Of a stretch of 64,000 bases of DNA, positions 1 through 8,032 are shown piece after piece. The notes under the pieces are model-generated. The model had not been told where the DNA came from. It worked only from the letters and a program-made list of their open reading frames with translations, and ran no database searches. The position numbers and the translations under genes were made by a program. Location: contig JAQTUE010000012.1 of the NCBI GenBank assembly GCA_028710415.1, positions 101,114 through 165,113 of the forward strand, written 5' to 3'. Each line of letters starts with the position of its first letter. Positions within the stretch are counted from its first letter, which is position 1. Source of the stretch: Paludibacter sp. Its GTDB lineage: Bacteria; Bacteroidota; Bacteroidia; Bacteroidales; Paludibacteraceae.

Positions 1-379
1 ACGTCCATCCGGTTAAATCTTTTGTAGCAGTAGCACCACCAAGTGCGTTATATAGAGATGTGGTTGTTGAAATAGCTCCTGTCCCTGAAGGGTAAGCCGC
101 ACCGTTGCTGTTGTAAACATCCACAAGCGCTGTATCGATCGATTTAAAAGAGGCAAACCCGATGTCCGATTTACGACCGACCATCATTTTTGGTCCATAG
201 ACAACTGCGGCAGCAATAATCAAACTGACGATCGCGATACCGATAACGATTTCAAGCATCGCGAAACCTGAACGCATTTTTGAACGATAAGCTTGTTTTG
301 TACTGTCAGTGTGACAAACTTGATTCTCAATTTGAGCATCGATGGGTGGAGCGATTAAAGCATTATTTGCTTTATCCAT
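1..379 (-). CDS. Type IVb prepilin (PilS-like), 3' end cut by window
   Basis: This is the N-terminal 126 residues of a type IV prepilin; the gene runs off the left edge. A 38-residue leader ends in RSG, followed by mature FAMLE and a hydrophobic stretch IVIGIAIVSLIIAAAVVYG. Phe+1 and Glu+5 are the signature of type IV pilins processed by a prepilin peptidase. The long leader and the position just after a PilR-like gene match the R64-type (type IVb) order pilR-pilS, where PilS is the major thin-pilus subunit used for mating-pair contact. The start ATG at 379 is followed by MDKANNALIA. Family assignment is strong; the assignment to PilS rather than a minor pilin rests on gene order. Confidence 0.85.
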   Translation of the reverse strand, partial: MDKANNALIAPPIDAQIENQVCHTDSTKQAYRSKMRSGFAMLEIVIGIAIVSLIIAAAVVYGPKMMVGRKSDIGFASFKSIDTALVDVYNSNGAAYPSGTGAISTTTSLYNALGGATATKDLTGWT

Positions 380-485
380 TGTGTATCCTTTTTGTATGGT
401 ATGATGTTTTACGATTGTGAAAAAGAGGCAATGCTTTTTCATGGTGACTGACCACAATAAAAAAGTCTATAGGATAGATACGTTT

Positions 486-1475
486 TCATCCGCCCGCTCC
501 TTGTGCCAATGCAACGGCAGCCTGCAACATAGAGCTGAGTGCAGAGACCATAAATAAAATTGGAGTTGCCATCATAAAAAGAGTGATTGTATTAACCATC
601 TTCCCCGCCATTTGGGTTAGATTTTCAGCTTCTTTCTTCCTGTCATTAACAAGCATTTCGATAGCTTTTTTTGGATCTGATTGAGTTGTAGTAACTTTTA
701 GTTCAGCAGCTTCAAGCGCGGTAACTAATTTGCCGACCGTCAAAATTTCAATTAATCCGTCTATATCTTGCCGTTTCGGTGAAAAGGTTATTGCAAACTG
801 CTTTTTTAATACCGGGATGATTTCAATAGAAGCGTAGTTAACCTTTAAAAGAGTGTTTATGAGCGCGAGAGCTTGCATGGCATCGAGTTCACGATAAACT
901 TTATTGAGAATTGGAACATATCGCGGGAACACGAACAGCAAAACGGCAAAGAAACCAACGAAAGAAAGATTCATAAGATAAAAATGATCCATTAACATAT
1001 ACGATGTGTCACTAATATGCATCATTCCGGAATCAACAATCTTTTTGAGTTCTCCGTTAACATACCCCAAAGCAATAATGACAAGCAATGTTATTGCGGT
1101 AGGCATTACTAAATTCTTTTTGATCGTGTTACGATATTCAGAGGTAATGCGTTTGATTGGAAGGTAATCTTCAATGATCTTCCCTGCTGTGATATTTTTT
1201 TCTGATGCCATTTTTAAAAGCATCAAAATATCTTGATCAAGAAAATCACGATAAACATTCCATCTCTTACCACCACCGGCAAGTTTTCTTGAAATATTTA
1301 TAGCTTTTGCAGATAGTGTCGGCTCGCTCTTTTTAAGGCTCGCGGCATACTCTTCGAGGATTTGCATGTGGTCGGTACCTGCTCTTGAGGCAACCGACTC
1401 AGCTCGAAGAATAATCTCCTCCATTTTACGCTTATAAAGAAACTTATTGAGCAGAGTTTCAGTGTTATTTTTCAT
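486..1475 (-). CDS. Type IV pilus inner-membrane platform protein (PilR/T2SF family)
   Basis: A 329-aa protein with three hydrophobic segments: about residues 121-143 (LVMPTAITLLVIIALGYVNG), 166-188 (LSFVGFFAVLLFVFP) and the C terminus (TITLFMMATPILFMV). This is the layout of the GspF/PilC/PilR platform proteins, which sit in the inner membrane and couple the assembly ATPase to pilus growth. It lies 106 bp upstream of the prepilin on the same strand. I prefer the ATG at 1475 to the one at 1481, because an AAGG ribosome-binding site is then spaced about 9 bases away instead of 3. The N-terminal cytoplasmic domain is divergent from PilC, as expected for conjugative-plasmid PilR proteins. Confidence 0.78.
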   Translation of the reverse strand: MKNNTETLLNKFLYKRKMEEIILRAESVASRAGTDHMQILEEYAASLKKSEPTLSAKAINISRKLAGGGKRWNVYRDFLDQDILMLLKMASEKNITAGKIIEDYLPIKRITSEYRNTIKKNLVMPTAITLLVIIALGYVNGELKKIVDSGMMHISDTSYMLMDHFYLMNLSFVGFFAVLLFVFPRYVPILNKVYRELDAMQALALINTLLKVNYASIEIIPVLKKQFAITFSPKRQDIDGLIEILTVGKLVTALEAAELKVTTTQSDPKKAIEMLVNDRKKEAENLTQMAGKMVNTITLFMMATPILFMVSALSSMLQAAVALAQGAGG

Positions 1476-1501
1476 ATACATACGCCTTACTTAAAGCATT
1501 T

Positions 1502-1537
1502 GCCTGTGATTATAACAGAAAAAAAACTTTTTAAATA
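1502..1537 (-). promoter_or_regulatory. Candidate extended -10 promoter for pilR-pilS
   Basis: On the minus strand TGTTATAAT (extended -10) lies at 1517-1509, about 30 bases before the pilR-like start. There is no clear -35, only A/T tracts upstream, which is common in Campylobacterota. The stretch 1482-1790 otherwise holds no gene that I can support; it is very AT-rich. Confidence 0.4.
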
Positions 1538-1865
1538 TTTTTTTTATTTTTTATGAAAATTTGAATAAATATTTTATTGTATAAAAACTTTTATTTATTG
1601 TCATCGATAAGACAAGGATGTCTGCGTTCTATGGGGAGTATACGGTATTTGAAGGATTTGATTATTTAAAAAATATGCATTTCTACATTCTTTTTGGATG
1701 TGTCACTTTTTCTCTTGTGTAATCCAAAAATGAAGACACTGAAAGACGAAGGGGGTGCAAGGTAAAACTCAATTGCGCGTCTTCCTTCTCATTGAACCCT
1801 CATCTCACGCATTCCCCGTCTTATTAGGCGGGGTCAAGTGAGATCAATGTTGCCGCAGGCTGTAT

Positions 1866-1966
1866 TTAATGCTTAGGCCTGTCTTGGTTCCGTACATACT
1901 GAGCAACAATATCTAACGGTGCCCCTCCTGTCGAAACAATACAATAACTATTACTCCAAAACTTTG
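1866..1966 (-). pseudogene. TnpA (IS200/IS605 Y1 transposase) C-terminal fragment
   Basis: The last 32 or so codons read KFWSNSYCIVSTGGAPLDIV...VRNQDRPKH. The motif 'W..SY.V.S.GGAPL..V..Y...Q' is the C-terminal helix region of IS200-type TnpA. The catalytic HUH motif and tyrosine are missing, because the frame upstream of about 1966 belongs to other sequence. It cannot be an active transposase. Confidence 0.72.
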
Positions 1967-1979
1967 GGGATCGATGAAG

Positions 1980-2447
1980 GTGCCAAAAGGATTCTTTGGG
2001 GCTAAACGACTTCGCTTCAAACTTCAATTCTGGTCGAAAATGAGAATTCAAAACAAGGTTATGGAGAAAGCCCATAGCCTTGGAATTCGATATTCAAAAG
2101 TCTTAGCGAGAGGTACGTCTATGTACGCCTACGACGGATCAGGGGCTGTCGAGCGAAGTCCAAGGAAAGATATCTGCAAATTCACAAACAATAAAACCTA
2201 CAACGCCGATCTCTCGGCATCCTACAATATAGCTGCACGCTACTTCATACGCGAATACCTTAAACCCTTGTCTGAAAAGAGAAGGTTGCAAGCAGAGGCA
2301 AAAGTCCCTTCGCTTGCAGACAGAACCCGTCAAACTTTGTCTTCGTTAATTAGGCTTCACGAAGTGCTGTCCACGACAGCAATGCTTCCGAATTCCCCTA
2401 TCCATGACAAAGAAGCCCCAATCCAAGCCGTAGGTTTGGTTGGGTGA
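1980..2447 (+). pseudogene. TnpB C-terminal fragment
   Basis: The reading frame carries ARGTSMYAYDGSGAV, CKFTNNKTYNADLSASYNI and AARYFIRE, the C-terminal third of an IS605-type TnpB (RNA-guided nuclease). It includes the third RuvC acid (Asp of NADLSASYNI). The first two RuvC acids and the RNA-binding N terminus are absent, so it is a remnant. The open frame starts at an ATG at 1974, which is probably a product of the deletion. The 3' end of such genes is where the guide (omega) RNA arises, and that part, with the downstream hairpin, is still intact. Confidence 0.72.
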
Positions 2448-2453
2448 GGTTCA

Positions 2454-3056
2454 CTATATGATATTCTCGATCGTTTTAATGCGGCGTACTTTTTCTGCAA
2501 GATCAAATGCAGCCATATATGATTTTCGATTTATACTGCTAAGGAATTCTTTTCCATCAGAATCAATAGCCGTAATGCATGTTAGAGTTTCACTTGTTGT
2601 AGAAGTGGTAATGAGATCATGTTTCCCGCAATAATATTTGAATTCTTCAGCTAATGCATATAAACTCCGAAACAAAACTGTCCCATCAACAAATTGAATA
2701 GTCACAGTTTCCCGTTCATATATTGGAAAATGGCCTAAATCATCGTATATAACACGTATTGTATGTATGGAGCGGTTATAGAGTAATGCAATAATCTCTT
2801 GGCTTGGCTCTATAATCTGATTTGAATCAATCATCGAACGATCTATATAGGTTGATTTTGGTTCAGCACCAGCAGAAAATCTTTCTTTAGATTCGTATGT
2901 TTCGATGAGGATTTTATCTTGTTCGCTTGGGATAGAAACTACGTAATAACCATTTTTGCCATGAGCAAAGGTTTTTCCATACCACGAATTTTCTATTTCA
3001 TGAATGGTATCTCCGGTTATTAATGAAAGAGTTGTTTTATCGAAATTATTTTGCAT
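2454..3056 (-). CDS. Hypothetical protein, 200 aa
   Basis: I do not recognise this soluble protein. It has no signal peptide or membrane segment and reads as mixed alpha/beta (VTIQFVDGTVLFRSLYALAEEF; ETLTCITAIDSDGKEFLSS). The start at 3056 has an AAGG site 7 bases upstream; an upstream in-frame ATG at 3098 lacks one. It is the last gene before the IS605 remnant, whose right end touches the TAG stop, so the natural C terminus could have been altered by the insertion. It lies 180 bp downstream of ssb on the same strand and may belong to the par-ssb maintenance block. Confidence 0.6.
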   Translation of the reverse strand: MQNNFDKTTLSLITGDTIHEIENSWYGKTFAHGKNGYYVVSIPSEQDKILIETYESKERFSAGAEPKSTYIDRSMIDSNQIIEPSQEIIALLYNRSIHTIRVIYDDLGHFPIYERETVTIQFVDGTVLFRSLYALAEEFKYYCGKHDLITTSTTSETLTCITAIDSDGKEFLSSINRKSYMAAFDLAEKVRRIKTIENII

Positions 3057-3236
3057 AAGTGCGCCTTTTTCATACCAAACGTATGTAATTGTGCACATCC
3101 TTATTTCAATGCTTACCGAACATCTTTGAAGTACATGTATTGCGATTCACCGTACTATTTCAAATAAGGCTATTTTATCAAATTAATTTGCCTTTATATA
3201 GGGAAAAACTAGCTACTTATTTACATTCGGTATAAA

Positions 3237-3842
3237 TTAAAACGGAATTTCATCTTCATCTATATTGATATCAGGCAGGTTCGACACATTTGTAAAGCCC
3301 CTACCTACGCTTGACGGAGGATGAGAATAACCGGAGTCTTGTTGTTGTGATGTACCATTTACTCCTCCGTTGTTATGCTGAGGCGCTGATTGCGGAGTTG
3401 TGCCGCCCTCCCCTCTTCTGCTTTCTGGTGCACTGTAACTATGGTTTTGTGGTGTGTACCCTTGTGCAGAATGTCCATAATCCCCATAACCATCCTGATG
3501 ACCACTATTGCTTTCCCCTCTTGAATCAAGCATTTGCATCGTTTCCACGATAACAGAGTGTTTAGAGCGCTTTTGACCGTTTGTTTGGTCAACCCATTGC
3601 TCAAAGCTAAGTCGTCCCTCTACAAGTATTTTAGAGCCCTTGCGGAGGTATTGATTGGCAACTTCACCTGAACGGCCGAAAAATGTAATGTCAACAAAAC
3701 AGGTCTCTTCTTTTTTCTCACCATTTAAAGTGAACTTCCGAGATGTAGCAATTGCTGTTTTTGCAATTGCTGCCCCATTTTGCGAATATCTAATATCGAT
3801 ATCACGCGTTAGATTCCCAACAAGAATAACTTTATTATACAT
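3237..3842 (-). CDS. ssb: Single-stranded DNA-binding protein
   Basis: A 201-aa SSB. Residues 1-105 form the OB fold (MYNKVILVGNLTRDIDIRYS, IAKTAIATSRKF, EETCFVDITFFGRSGEVANQYLRKGS, ILVEGRLSFEQW). Residues 110-190 are a Gly/Ser/Gln/Pro-rich linker, and the protein ends in the acidic tip DINIDEDEIPF used to recruit partner proteins. It lies 6 bases downstream of parB, so it is cotranscribed with parAB. Plasmid-borne SSBs protect single-stranded DNA during replication and after conjugative entry. Size and ends are typical of the family. Confidence 0.96.
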   Translation of the reverse strand: MYNKVILVGNLTRDIDIRYSQNGAAIAKTAIATSRKFTLNGEKKEETCFVDITFFGRSGEVANQYLRKGSKILVEGRLSFEQWVDQTNGQKRSKHSVIVETMQMLDSRGESNSGHQDGYGDYGHSAQGYTPQNHSYSAPESRRGEGGTTPQSAPQHNNGGVNGTSQQQDSGYSHPPSSVGRGFTNVSNLPDINIDEDEIPF

Positions 3843-3848
3843 ACCGCC

Positions 3849-4757
3849 CTACCCTTCTAAACTTTCAGACAAGAGCTTATCAATAAACTCCTTTAACTCA
3901 TTTTCCTGCTTTTCAGATAGCGCTGCCATTTTTATACTACAACCTTTGGAGGTATTTTTAAATGTATAATCAGTTTTCTTTACAACTTTTCCGTCCCAAT
4001 ATTGCTTTAATTTTTGAAGAAATGCTTCACGAGACGGCTTCTCAAGAACATACCAATCATAAAATTCTTGACATTTTAATTCTGGTTCAACTTTGCGTAA
4101 GCCGTCAAGGACAATGCGATCTAAAATTGTCCGATTAACCGCAATGTCATTTAATATTTTTTCTGGAAGAGAAAGAATACTGATTGTTCTCGAAATTTCG
4201 GATGAATCTTTACTTATTGATCTTGCCAATTCTCTCAGGCTTTTATATGCTCCACATTCTATCGCCCGCTGATACGCCAAAGCTGTATCAATGATATTCA
4301 TATCATCACGTTGAAGATTTTCAATCAGTGATTGCGCAATAAGTGTTTGAATCTCGTGTTTGCCATTTTTTATAATAGCTTTTATGGTGGTCTTTCCAGC
4401 TTTTTCAGAAGCTTTAACTCTTCGATGACCGAAATTGATCATATAGGTTCCGTCTTCAAGAGGAGTAACAATAATAGGCTGCAATACTCCATGCTCTTTA
4501 ATAGATGCCGCCAATTCATAAAGCTTTTCTTCATCCATGTTCAACCGTGGTTGATAAGGATTTGGGACCAGCTTATCAATAGACACTTCTACAATAGAAT
4601 CTTCAGGGATAATGTCAACCAATGTTTTTTGACTTGAATTATCTTTAGCCTGCGTTGGTGTTACCTTGGGTGTCCCCATCCCTACGCGTTTTTGCATAGC
4701 ATCGACGCGGCTATTTATTGGTTTGTCATTTTTATGTGTATCAAGTTCAATTTCCAC
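3849..4757 (-). CDS. parB: ParB-family partition protein
   Basis: A 302-aa ParB/Spo0J-type protein. The CTP-binding N domain shows VPNPYQPR (about residue 67), the GHRRVKASEKAG box (about 118) and LIENLQRDDMN (about 147). A helix-turn-helix follows at about 165-200 (YKSLRELARSISKDSSEISRTISIL). The C terminus is helical (KQENELKEFIDKLL), as expected for the dimer domain. It lies 14 bp after parA and 6 bp before ssb. It should bind a palindromic parS; the two 18-bp palindromes upstream of parA are the obvious candidates. The N-terminal 50 residues are polar and may contact ParA. Confidence 0.93.
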   Translation of the reverse strand: MEIELDTHKNDKPINSRVDAMQKRVGMGTPKVTPTQAKDNSSQKTLVDIIPEDSIVEVSIDKLVPNPYQPRLNMDEEKLYELAASIKEHGVLQPIIVTPLEDGTYMINFGHRRVKASEKAGKTTIKAIIKNGKHEIQTLIAQSLIENLQRDDMNIIDTALAYQRAIECGAYKSLRELARSISKDSSEISRTISILSLPEKILNDIAVNRTILDRIVLDGLRKVEPELKCQEFYDWYVLEKPSREAFLQKLKQYWDGKVVKKTDYTFKNTSKGCSIKMAALSEKQENELKEFIDKLLSESLEG

Positions 4758-4771
4758 TTCGCCCTCCTCTT

Positions 4772-5605
4772 TTAGTTAAGTCCCAAGTGTTCTTCAATTT
4801 GGGCACATAATGAAGTTAATTTTTTAGTTACAGTTTTATAAGCAGATCTGTTTTCCCGATCTAATTGAAAAATAGATTTCCCGGTATTTTCTGCTGTACT
4901 GATTGCTTTTGATGAATCAAATGCCCCAAGCTTTGCTCGTAGTTCCAGTCCTTTTTTTGGTTGAAAACTGCTATATGCTTTTTTGAAGTCATCAATGGCC
5001 TCAGCCCGCTTTTGACGATCTGTACAATTGTTGAAGAAGAAATAGACATCGTACTTGCCTTCCAAATCCGAACCATCACCAAAAAATGTCATCAAGGTCG
5101 ATGTAGTAGCTTCTATTGCTCGTGCACCAATGGTCATTGGAATAATAAGTTTATTCGTGATCTTTAAGACTTCAAGTACATCAGAATTCAACTCCCCCGG
5201 AGTATCCACAATTATATATCGATATTCTTGTGAAAGCTCTTCAATGAGCTCAATGATGGTTTTTTCGTTCATCACATCGGCATAATCAACAGTAGGGCAT
5301 GCATTAATTTTAGACGCAGGTTGCCCGAGGTCTGAGTTAAGCACAATTGTATCATCAAGGTAAAACCCAAGAGCATCACTAATTGTTGACTTTCCGACAC
5401 CACCTTTAAAGCTTAGGGTTACAACTATAGTACTATTGGCATCTTTTTTATCTTCCTTTGCAGTAACATGCTTTTGATATTCCTCAAGCATAATCGCAAA
5501 TTTTGATTCCTTTTCAGTTGCCCATCGTCTCAGAGTTCTTTCGCTCTTGATAAAATATTCAGCCATACCAGCAAAATCAATATCTTTACTTCCAACCGTA
5601 GACAT
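4772..5605 (-). CDS. parA: ParA-family partition ATPase
   Basis: A 277-aa Walker-type ParA. The deviant P-loop is FKGGVGKST (about residue 67), with a following VLNSDLGQPAS and IIVDTPGELNSD (about 130), which are the standard ParA motifs. The N-terminal 50 residues contain MAEYFIKSERTLRRW, a helix-turn-helix-like segment typical of plasmid ParAs that repress their own operon. The start ATG at 5605 follows a strong AAGGGGGGA ribosome-binding site. It sits first in parA-parB-ssb, directly downstream of a consensus promoter with an overlapping palindrome. Confidence 0.94.
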   Translation of the reverse strand: MSTVGSKDIDFAGMAEYFIKSERTLRRWATEKESKFAIMLEEYQKHVTAKEDKKDANSTIVVTLSFKGGVGKSTISDALGFYLDDTIVLNSDLGQPASKINACPTVDYADVMNEKTIIELIEELSQEYRYIIVDTPGELNSDVLEVLKITNKLIIPMTIGARAIEATTSTLMTFFGDGSDLEGKYDVYFFFNNCTDRQKRAEAIDDFKKAYSSFQPKKGLELRAKLGAFDSSKAISTAENTGKSIFQLDRENRSAYKTVTKKLTSLCAQIEEHLGLN

Positions 5606-5619
5606 TTATCCCCCCTTAG

Positions 5620-5637
5620 TGTTGAACATGTTCAACA
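5620..5637. promoter_or_regulatory. Perfect palindrome: operator or parS copy 1
   Basis: TGTTGAACATGTTCAACA is an 18-bp perfect palindrome just upstream of parA, between the promoter -10 and the ribosome-binding site. Its TGTT...AACA frame resembles ParB parS sites. It is probably either the ParA/ParB operator or a centromere site. Confidence 0.7.
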
Positions 5638-5650
5638 TTATTTTCAAGAC

Positions 5651-5679
5651 ATAATGACAAATAAAAATGATTTTGTCAA
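5651..5679 (-). promoter_or_regulatory. Sigma-70 promoter of parA-parB-ssb
   Basis: On the minus strand TTGACA (5679-5674) is followed by a 17-base spacer and CATTAT (5656-5651). The predicted start of transcription is near 5644, just before the first palindrome, which would then lie in the initially transcribed region and act as a repression site. Confidence 0.65.
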
Positions 5680-5715
5680 TTATTTTTATCAAATTGTTTA
5701 AAAAGGGGAGGGGAG

Positions 5716-5733
5716 TGTTGAACATGTTCAACA
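5716..5733. promoter_or_regulatory. Perfect palindrome: operator or parS copy 2
   Basis: An identical copy of the 18-bp palindrome at 5620-5637, here extended by AG/CT to 22 bp (5714-5735). It lies about 37 bp upstream of the parA -35 box and just past the 3' end of the GGDEF gene. Two identical sites 96 bp apart suggest cooperative binding. Confidence 0.7.
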
Positions 5734-5739
5734 CTAATA

Positions 5740-6579
5740 CTAATTAACGATGCATTCGTAACAGTTGCGTCCGTTTGCTTTAGCAGCATATAAAGCAGTA
5801 TCAGAACTTTTCAAAGCACCATCAACATCACATCCAATAAAACTATCGATTGAAGATATGCCAATAGAAACGGTAACCGATAATGATGAATCGCTGCCAT
5901 CAACAACGATTTCTTTTCTTTCTACTGCACCAAGTATCTTTGTTGCAACAGTAGTGGCACCTTTGGAACTCGTGGCAGGCAATAATACAAGAAATTCTTC
6001 GCCCCCAAGTCTACCGATGGAATCCGATTCACGCAAAGCTCCCTTGATTGTAGCTGCAACATTTTTCAGAACGATATCTCCTACATCATGACCATATCGG
6101 TCATTTACATGTTTAAAATGATCAATATCGATCATAAGAAATGAACAGACGTGAAGACCGTCTTTGCATTTAGTACCATTGCGCTCTGCGGCCTCAAGGA
6201 TGCTTCTTCGGCTCAATACGCCGGTTAAGTAGTCAGAGGATAATTCGTTTTTCAATTTGTCGTATATTGAAGATTGGGTAGGGGAGGGGACGAACGAAAA
6301 AATAACAGTTCCGTCAACCATCTGTTCGGAATATAGAAAATGTTTTCTTTCTCTCTCTTTTTGAAATTCAACAAAATTTGACGTTCCATGCACTAAATAT
6401 TCAGCAATGCTCGATCGGAAGAGGGGAAGGCAGTCCATCGAGAGGTTGAAACTATGCAATTCAGAACCATGATTTGTCCCAATAAGAGCACCAGATTCCC
6501 CATTAAATGCGATAATTTGGGAAGAGGGGAAAAGTTGCAATAAAGATAAATGGTCTATTTCAGTTTTTGAGTTTATCAT
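5740..6579 (-). CDS. GGDEF diguanylate cyclase
   Basis: A 279-aa protein with a C-terminal GGDEF domain (about residues 115-277) that makes cyclic di-GMP. The active-site loop is GGEEF and an RESD inhibitory site (RxxD) sits five residues before it, so it should be active and product-inhibited. DYLTGVLSRR and FLMIDIDHFKHVNDRYGHDVGD are also standard. The N-terminal 115 residues are not a membrane sensor and look PAS-like (QIIAFNGESGALIG). The start is taken at the ATG at 6579; a TTG two codons earlier is possible. It lies between the par operon and the T4SS operon. On a conjugative element it may link transfer or pilus production to surface attachment (inference). Confidence 0.9.
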   Translation of the reverse strand: MINSKTEIDHLSLLQLFPSSQIIAFNGESGALIGTNHGSELHSFNLSMDCLPLFRSSIAEYLVHGTSNFVEFQKERERKHFLYSEQMVDGTVIFSFVPSPTQSSIYDKLKNELSSDYLTGVLSRRSILEAAERNGTKCKDGLHVCSFLMIDIDHFKHVNDRYGHDVGDIVLKNVAATIKGALRESDSIGRLGGEEFLVLLPATSSKGATTVATKILGAVERKEIVVDGSDSSLSVTVSIGISSIDSFIGCDVDGALKSSDTALYAAKANGRNCYECIVN

Positions 6580-6647
6580 TTTCAATCCGTCCGGAGTAAA
6601 TTGTGGAAACTTTTATAGAATGGTTCAAGACTTTCCTTTAGAAGTAG

Positions 6648-7151
6648 TTATGGGTTAGAAGCTAATAGTTGATCAGGAGGAGTGAATAAACTGTCAGGAA
6701 CACTCTTATAGGCAGAAATAAAACGATTTATATACTCACTACTGTTCTGTGCGTTTTTAGGACCTTTATTGTAACAATCAATACTTTTCCAACTTTGCCC
6801 ATAAGTATTGATACATTGCCGAAGGACCCATGCCCCAACGCGCACATTATAATCAGGAATGTATAGATCTTTTGGATTGTATAAACCGTGTCGTTGTAAG
6901 GTAGGTATCCAGCTTGAGTTTATTTGCATTAAGCCCATATCTGCTGTACGGTTTCGATTTGATCCGTTAAAGGCATAGGCATTATGACCGCTTTCAATTT
7001 TACTGATTGTATATATCACTTTGGGGGGGATATTACTCTCTTGGCCTGCAGAAATGGCGAGTTTAGCCATATCTTGAGGTGAAATTTTCCATACATACTC
7101 TGCATTTAAGATTGATGTAAATGCAATGATTGAGAATACAACTCTTTTCAT
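6648..7151 (-). CDS. Lytic transglycosylase, VirB1-like
   Basis: A 167-aa exported enzyme with an SLT fold. The signal peptide is MKRVVFSIIAFTSILNA. The catalytic Glu is in YTISKIESGHN (about residue 54), followed by MGLMQINSSWIPTL and YNVRVGAWVLRQCI, the usual goose-lysozyme-like motifs. VirB1 enzymes open the peptidoglycan for assembly of the T4SS channel. It is the last gene of the long minus-strand transfer operon, 3 bases after the preceding gene. Assignment is firm. Confidence 0.92.
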   Translation of the reverse strand: MKRVVFSIIAFTSILNAEYVWKISPQDMAKLAISAGQESNIPPKVIYTISKIESGHNAYAFNGSNRNRTADMGLMQINSSWIPTLQRHGLYNPKDLYIPDYNVRVGAWVLRQCINTYGQSWKSIDCYNKGPKNAQNSSEYINRFISAYKSVPDSLFTPPDQLLASNP

Positions 7152-7154
7152 GGC

Positions 7155-7646
7155 TTATTTTAGTGGGCTTATAACTTCAAAATTGACTTGATGAGCAATT
7201 TTAGGCAATGAATCAAAAGGATATTTGATCCCTATGCGGTTGAATTGCAAATAAGCTAGTTCGCCAATTTCATCTGACCCAAGCAAAGATTCTGGAACTG
7301 GAACTTCATCGAAACCAAAAAAACAATTTTTTACATTTACGATCGCTTTTAGAACCGGTTGTATGAATTGTTCTGCGTGCTCTTCAGGAACGGTAAGCAT
7401 GTTTATCGCCCCGACCGTCCAATCTGCTTCGGCAAGGCTCTTGATACGCTTGATCTTGTCTTTTGTACTGTTAAAAAGTACACTTAGTTTTTCATCAATA
7501 TTATTCTCTTTAACGATATACAAAACGCTAAAACCATTGTCTGAATGCCATTTTACCGAGGAGGCAATTGCGTTTGCCCCAAAAAACGATTCACCGGAAC
7601 GAACCAGAAAATGTTTCATATCTGTTTTCCAAGCTTCCATTGCCAT
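7155..7646 (-). CDS. Hypothetical protein in T4SS operon, 163 aa
   Basis: I do not recognise this protein. It lacks a signal peptide and membrane segments, so it should be cytoplasmic. Segments such as FSVLYIVKENNIDEKLSVLF and DWTVGAINMLTVPEEH suggest an alpha/beta domain. Its start overlaps the stop of the upstream gene by one base and it is 3 bases from the transglycosylase, so it is translationally linked to the T4SS operon and probably serves assembly or regulation. Confidence 0.65.
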   Translation of the reverse strand: MAMEAWKTDMKHFLVRSGESFFGANAIASSVKWHSDNGFSVLYIVKENNIDEKLSVLFNSTKDKIKRIKSLAEADWTVGAINMLTVPEEHAEQFIQPVLKAIVNVKNCFFGFDEVPVPESLLGSDEIGELAYLQFNRIGIKYPFDSLPKIAHQVNFEVISPLK

Positions 7647-8032
7647 TATTCCTTTTTCTCAAATTGTTCTAATTCTTTTTCTGTATCCGCCCCATAATCC
7701 ATCTGAAGATTATGAAGCTTTGCTTCTGATTGGACAAGCAACTCTTGCGCAATTGCCGATTTTAAATCTGCACGCAATTCGGTATTTTTTTTCATTGCGT
7801 ATAATTCATTCAATACACGTTCTTTTTCGAGTGTAACAGCCATAGCTTCCTGAACGGCCGCTCTGCTGTATTTTACGGATTTATCAAGTTCAGCATTATA
7901 TTGCTTCAAATTGCCGATAACGACATTTGCCTGATTCACTACAACACCTTCTTGAGCCGCGCAACAACCAGCAGAAAGTTTTGTAATGGTTATCATACTG
8001 AAAAAAATAGAGAGTAAAAAATTTTTTTTCAT
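7646..8032 (-). CDS. Exported helical protein, possibly lipoprotein, 128 aa
   Basis: The signal peptide MKKNFLLSIFFSMITITKLSAGC ends at a possible but weak lipobox (LSAG before Cys). The rest is charged and helical (VVNQANVVIGNLKQYNAELD; KSAIAQELLVQSEAKLHNLQ). Overlap with the upstream gene is ATGA. Small exported helical proteins at this operon position recall VirB5/TrbJ-type minor pilus or scaffold components, but I see no family motif. Confidence 0.65.
   Translation of the reverse strand: MKKNFLLSIFFSMITITKLSAGCCAAQEGVVVNQANVVIGNLKQYNAELDKSVKYSRAAVQEAMAVTLEKERVLNELYAMKKNTELRADLKSAIAQELLVQSEAKLHNLQMDYGADTEKELEQFEKKE

Larger units (their letters stand above)
1800..2453. mobile_element. Internally deleted IS605-type element
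   Basis: A short element with the C-terminal part of a Y1 transposase (TnpA) on the minus strand at the left and the C-terminal part of TnpB on the plus strand at the right. IS605 carries the two genes divergently, so losing both 5' halves in one internal deletion would give exactly this arrangement. Near the left end is a hairpin CCCCG...CGGGG (about 1816-1835). After tnpB a strong hairpin spans about 2417-2446 (CCCAATCCAA against TTGGTTGGG). The right end (about 2453) abuts the stop codon of the neighbouring minus-strand gene. Exact ends are inferred. Confidence 0.7.

Noticed and set aside
1974..2447. A complete 157-aa plus-strand protein
   Set aside because: It is the C-terminal part of TnpB; the RuvC-I and -II regions are absent and the first codons belong to the deletion junction.
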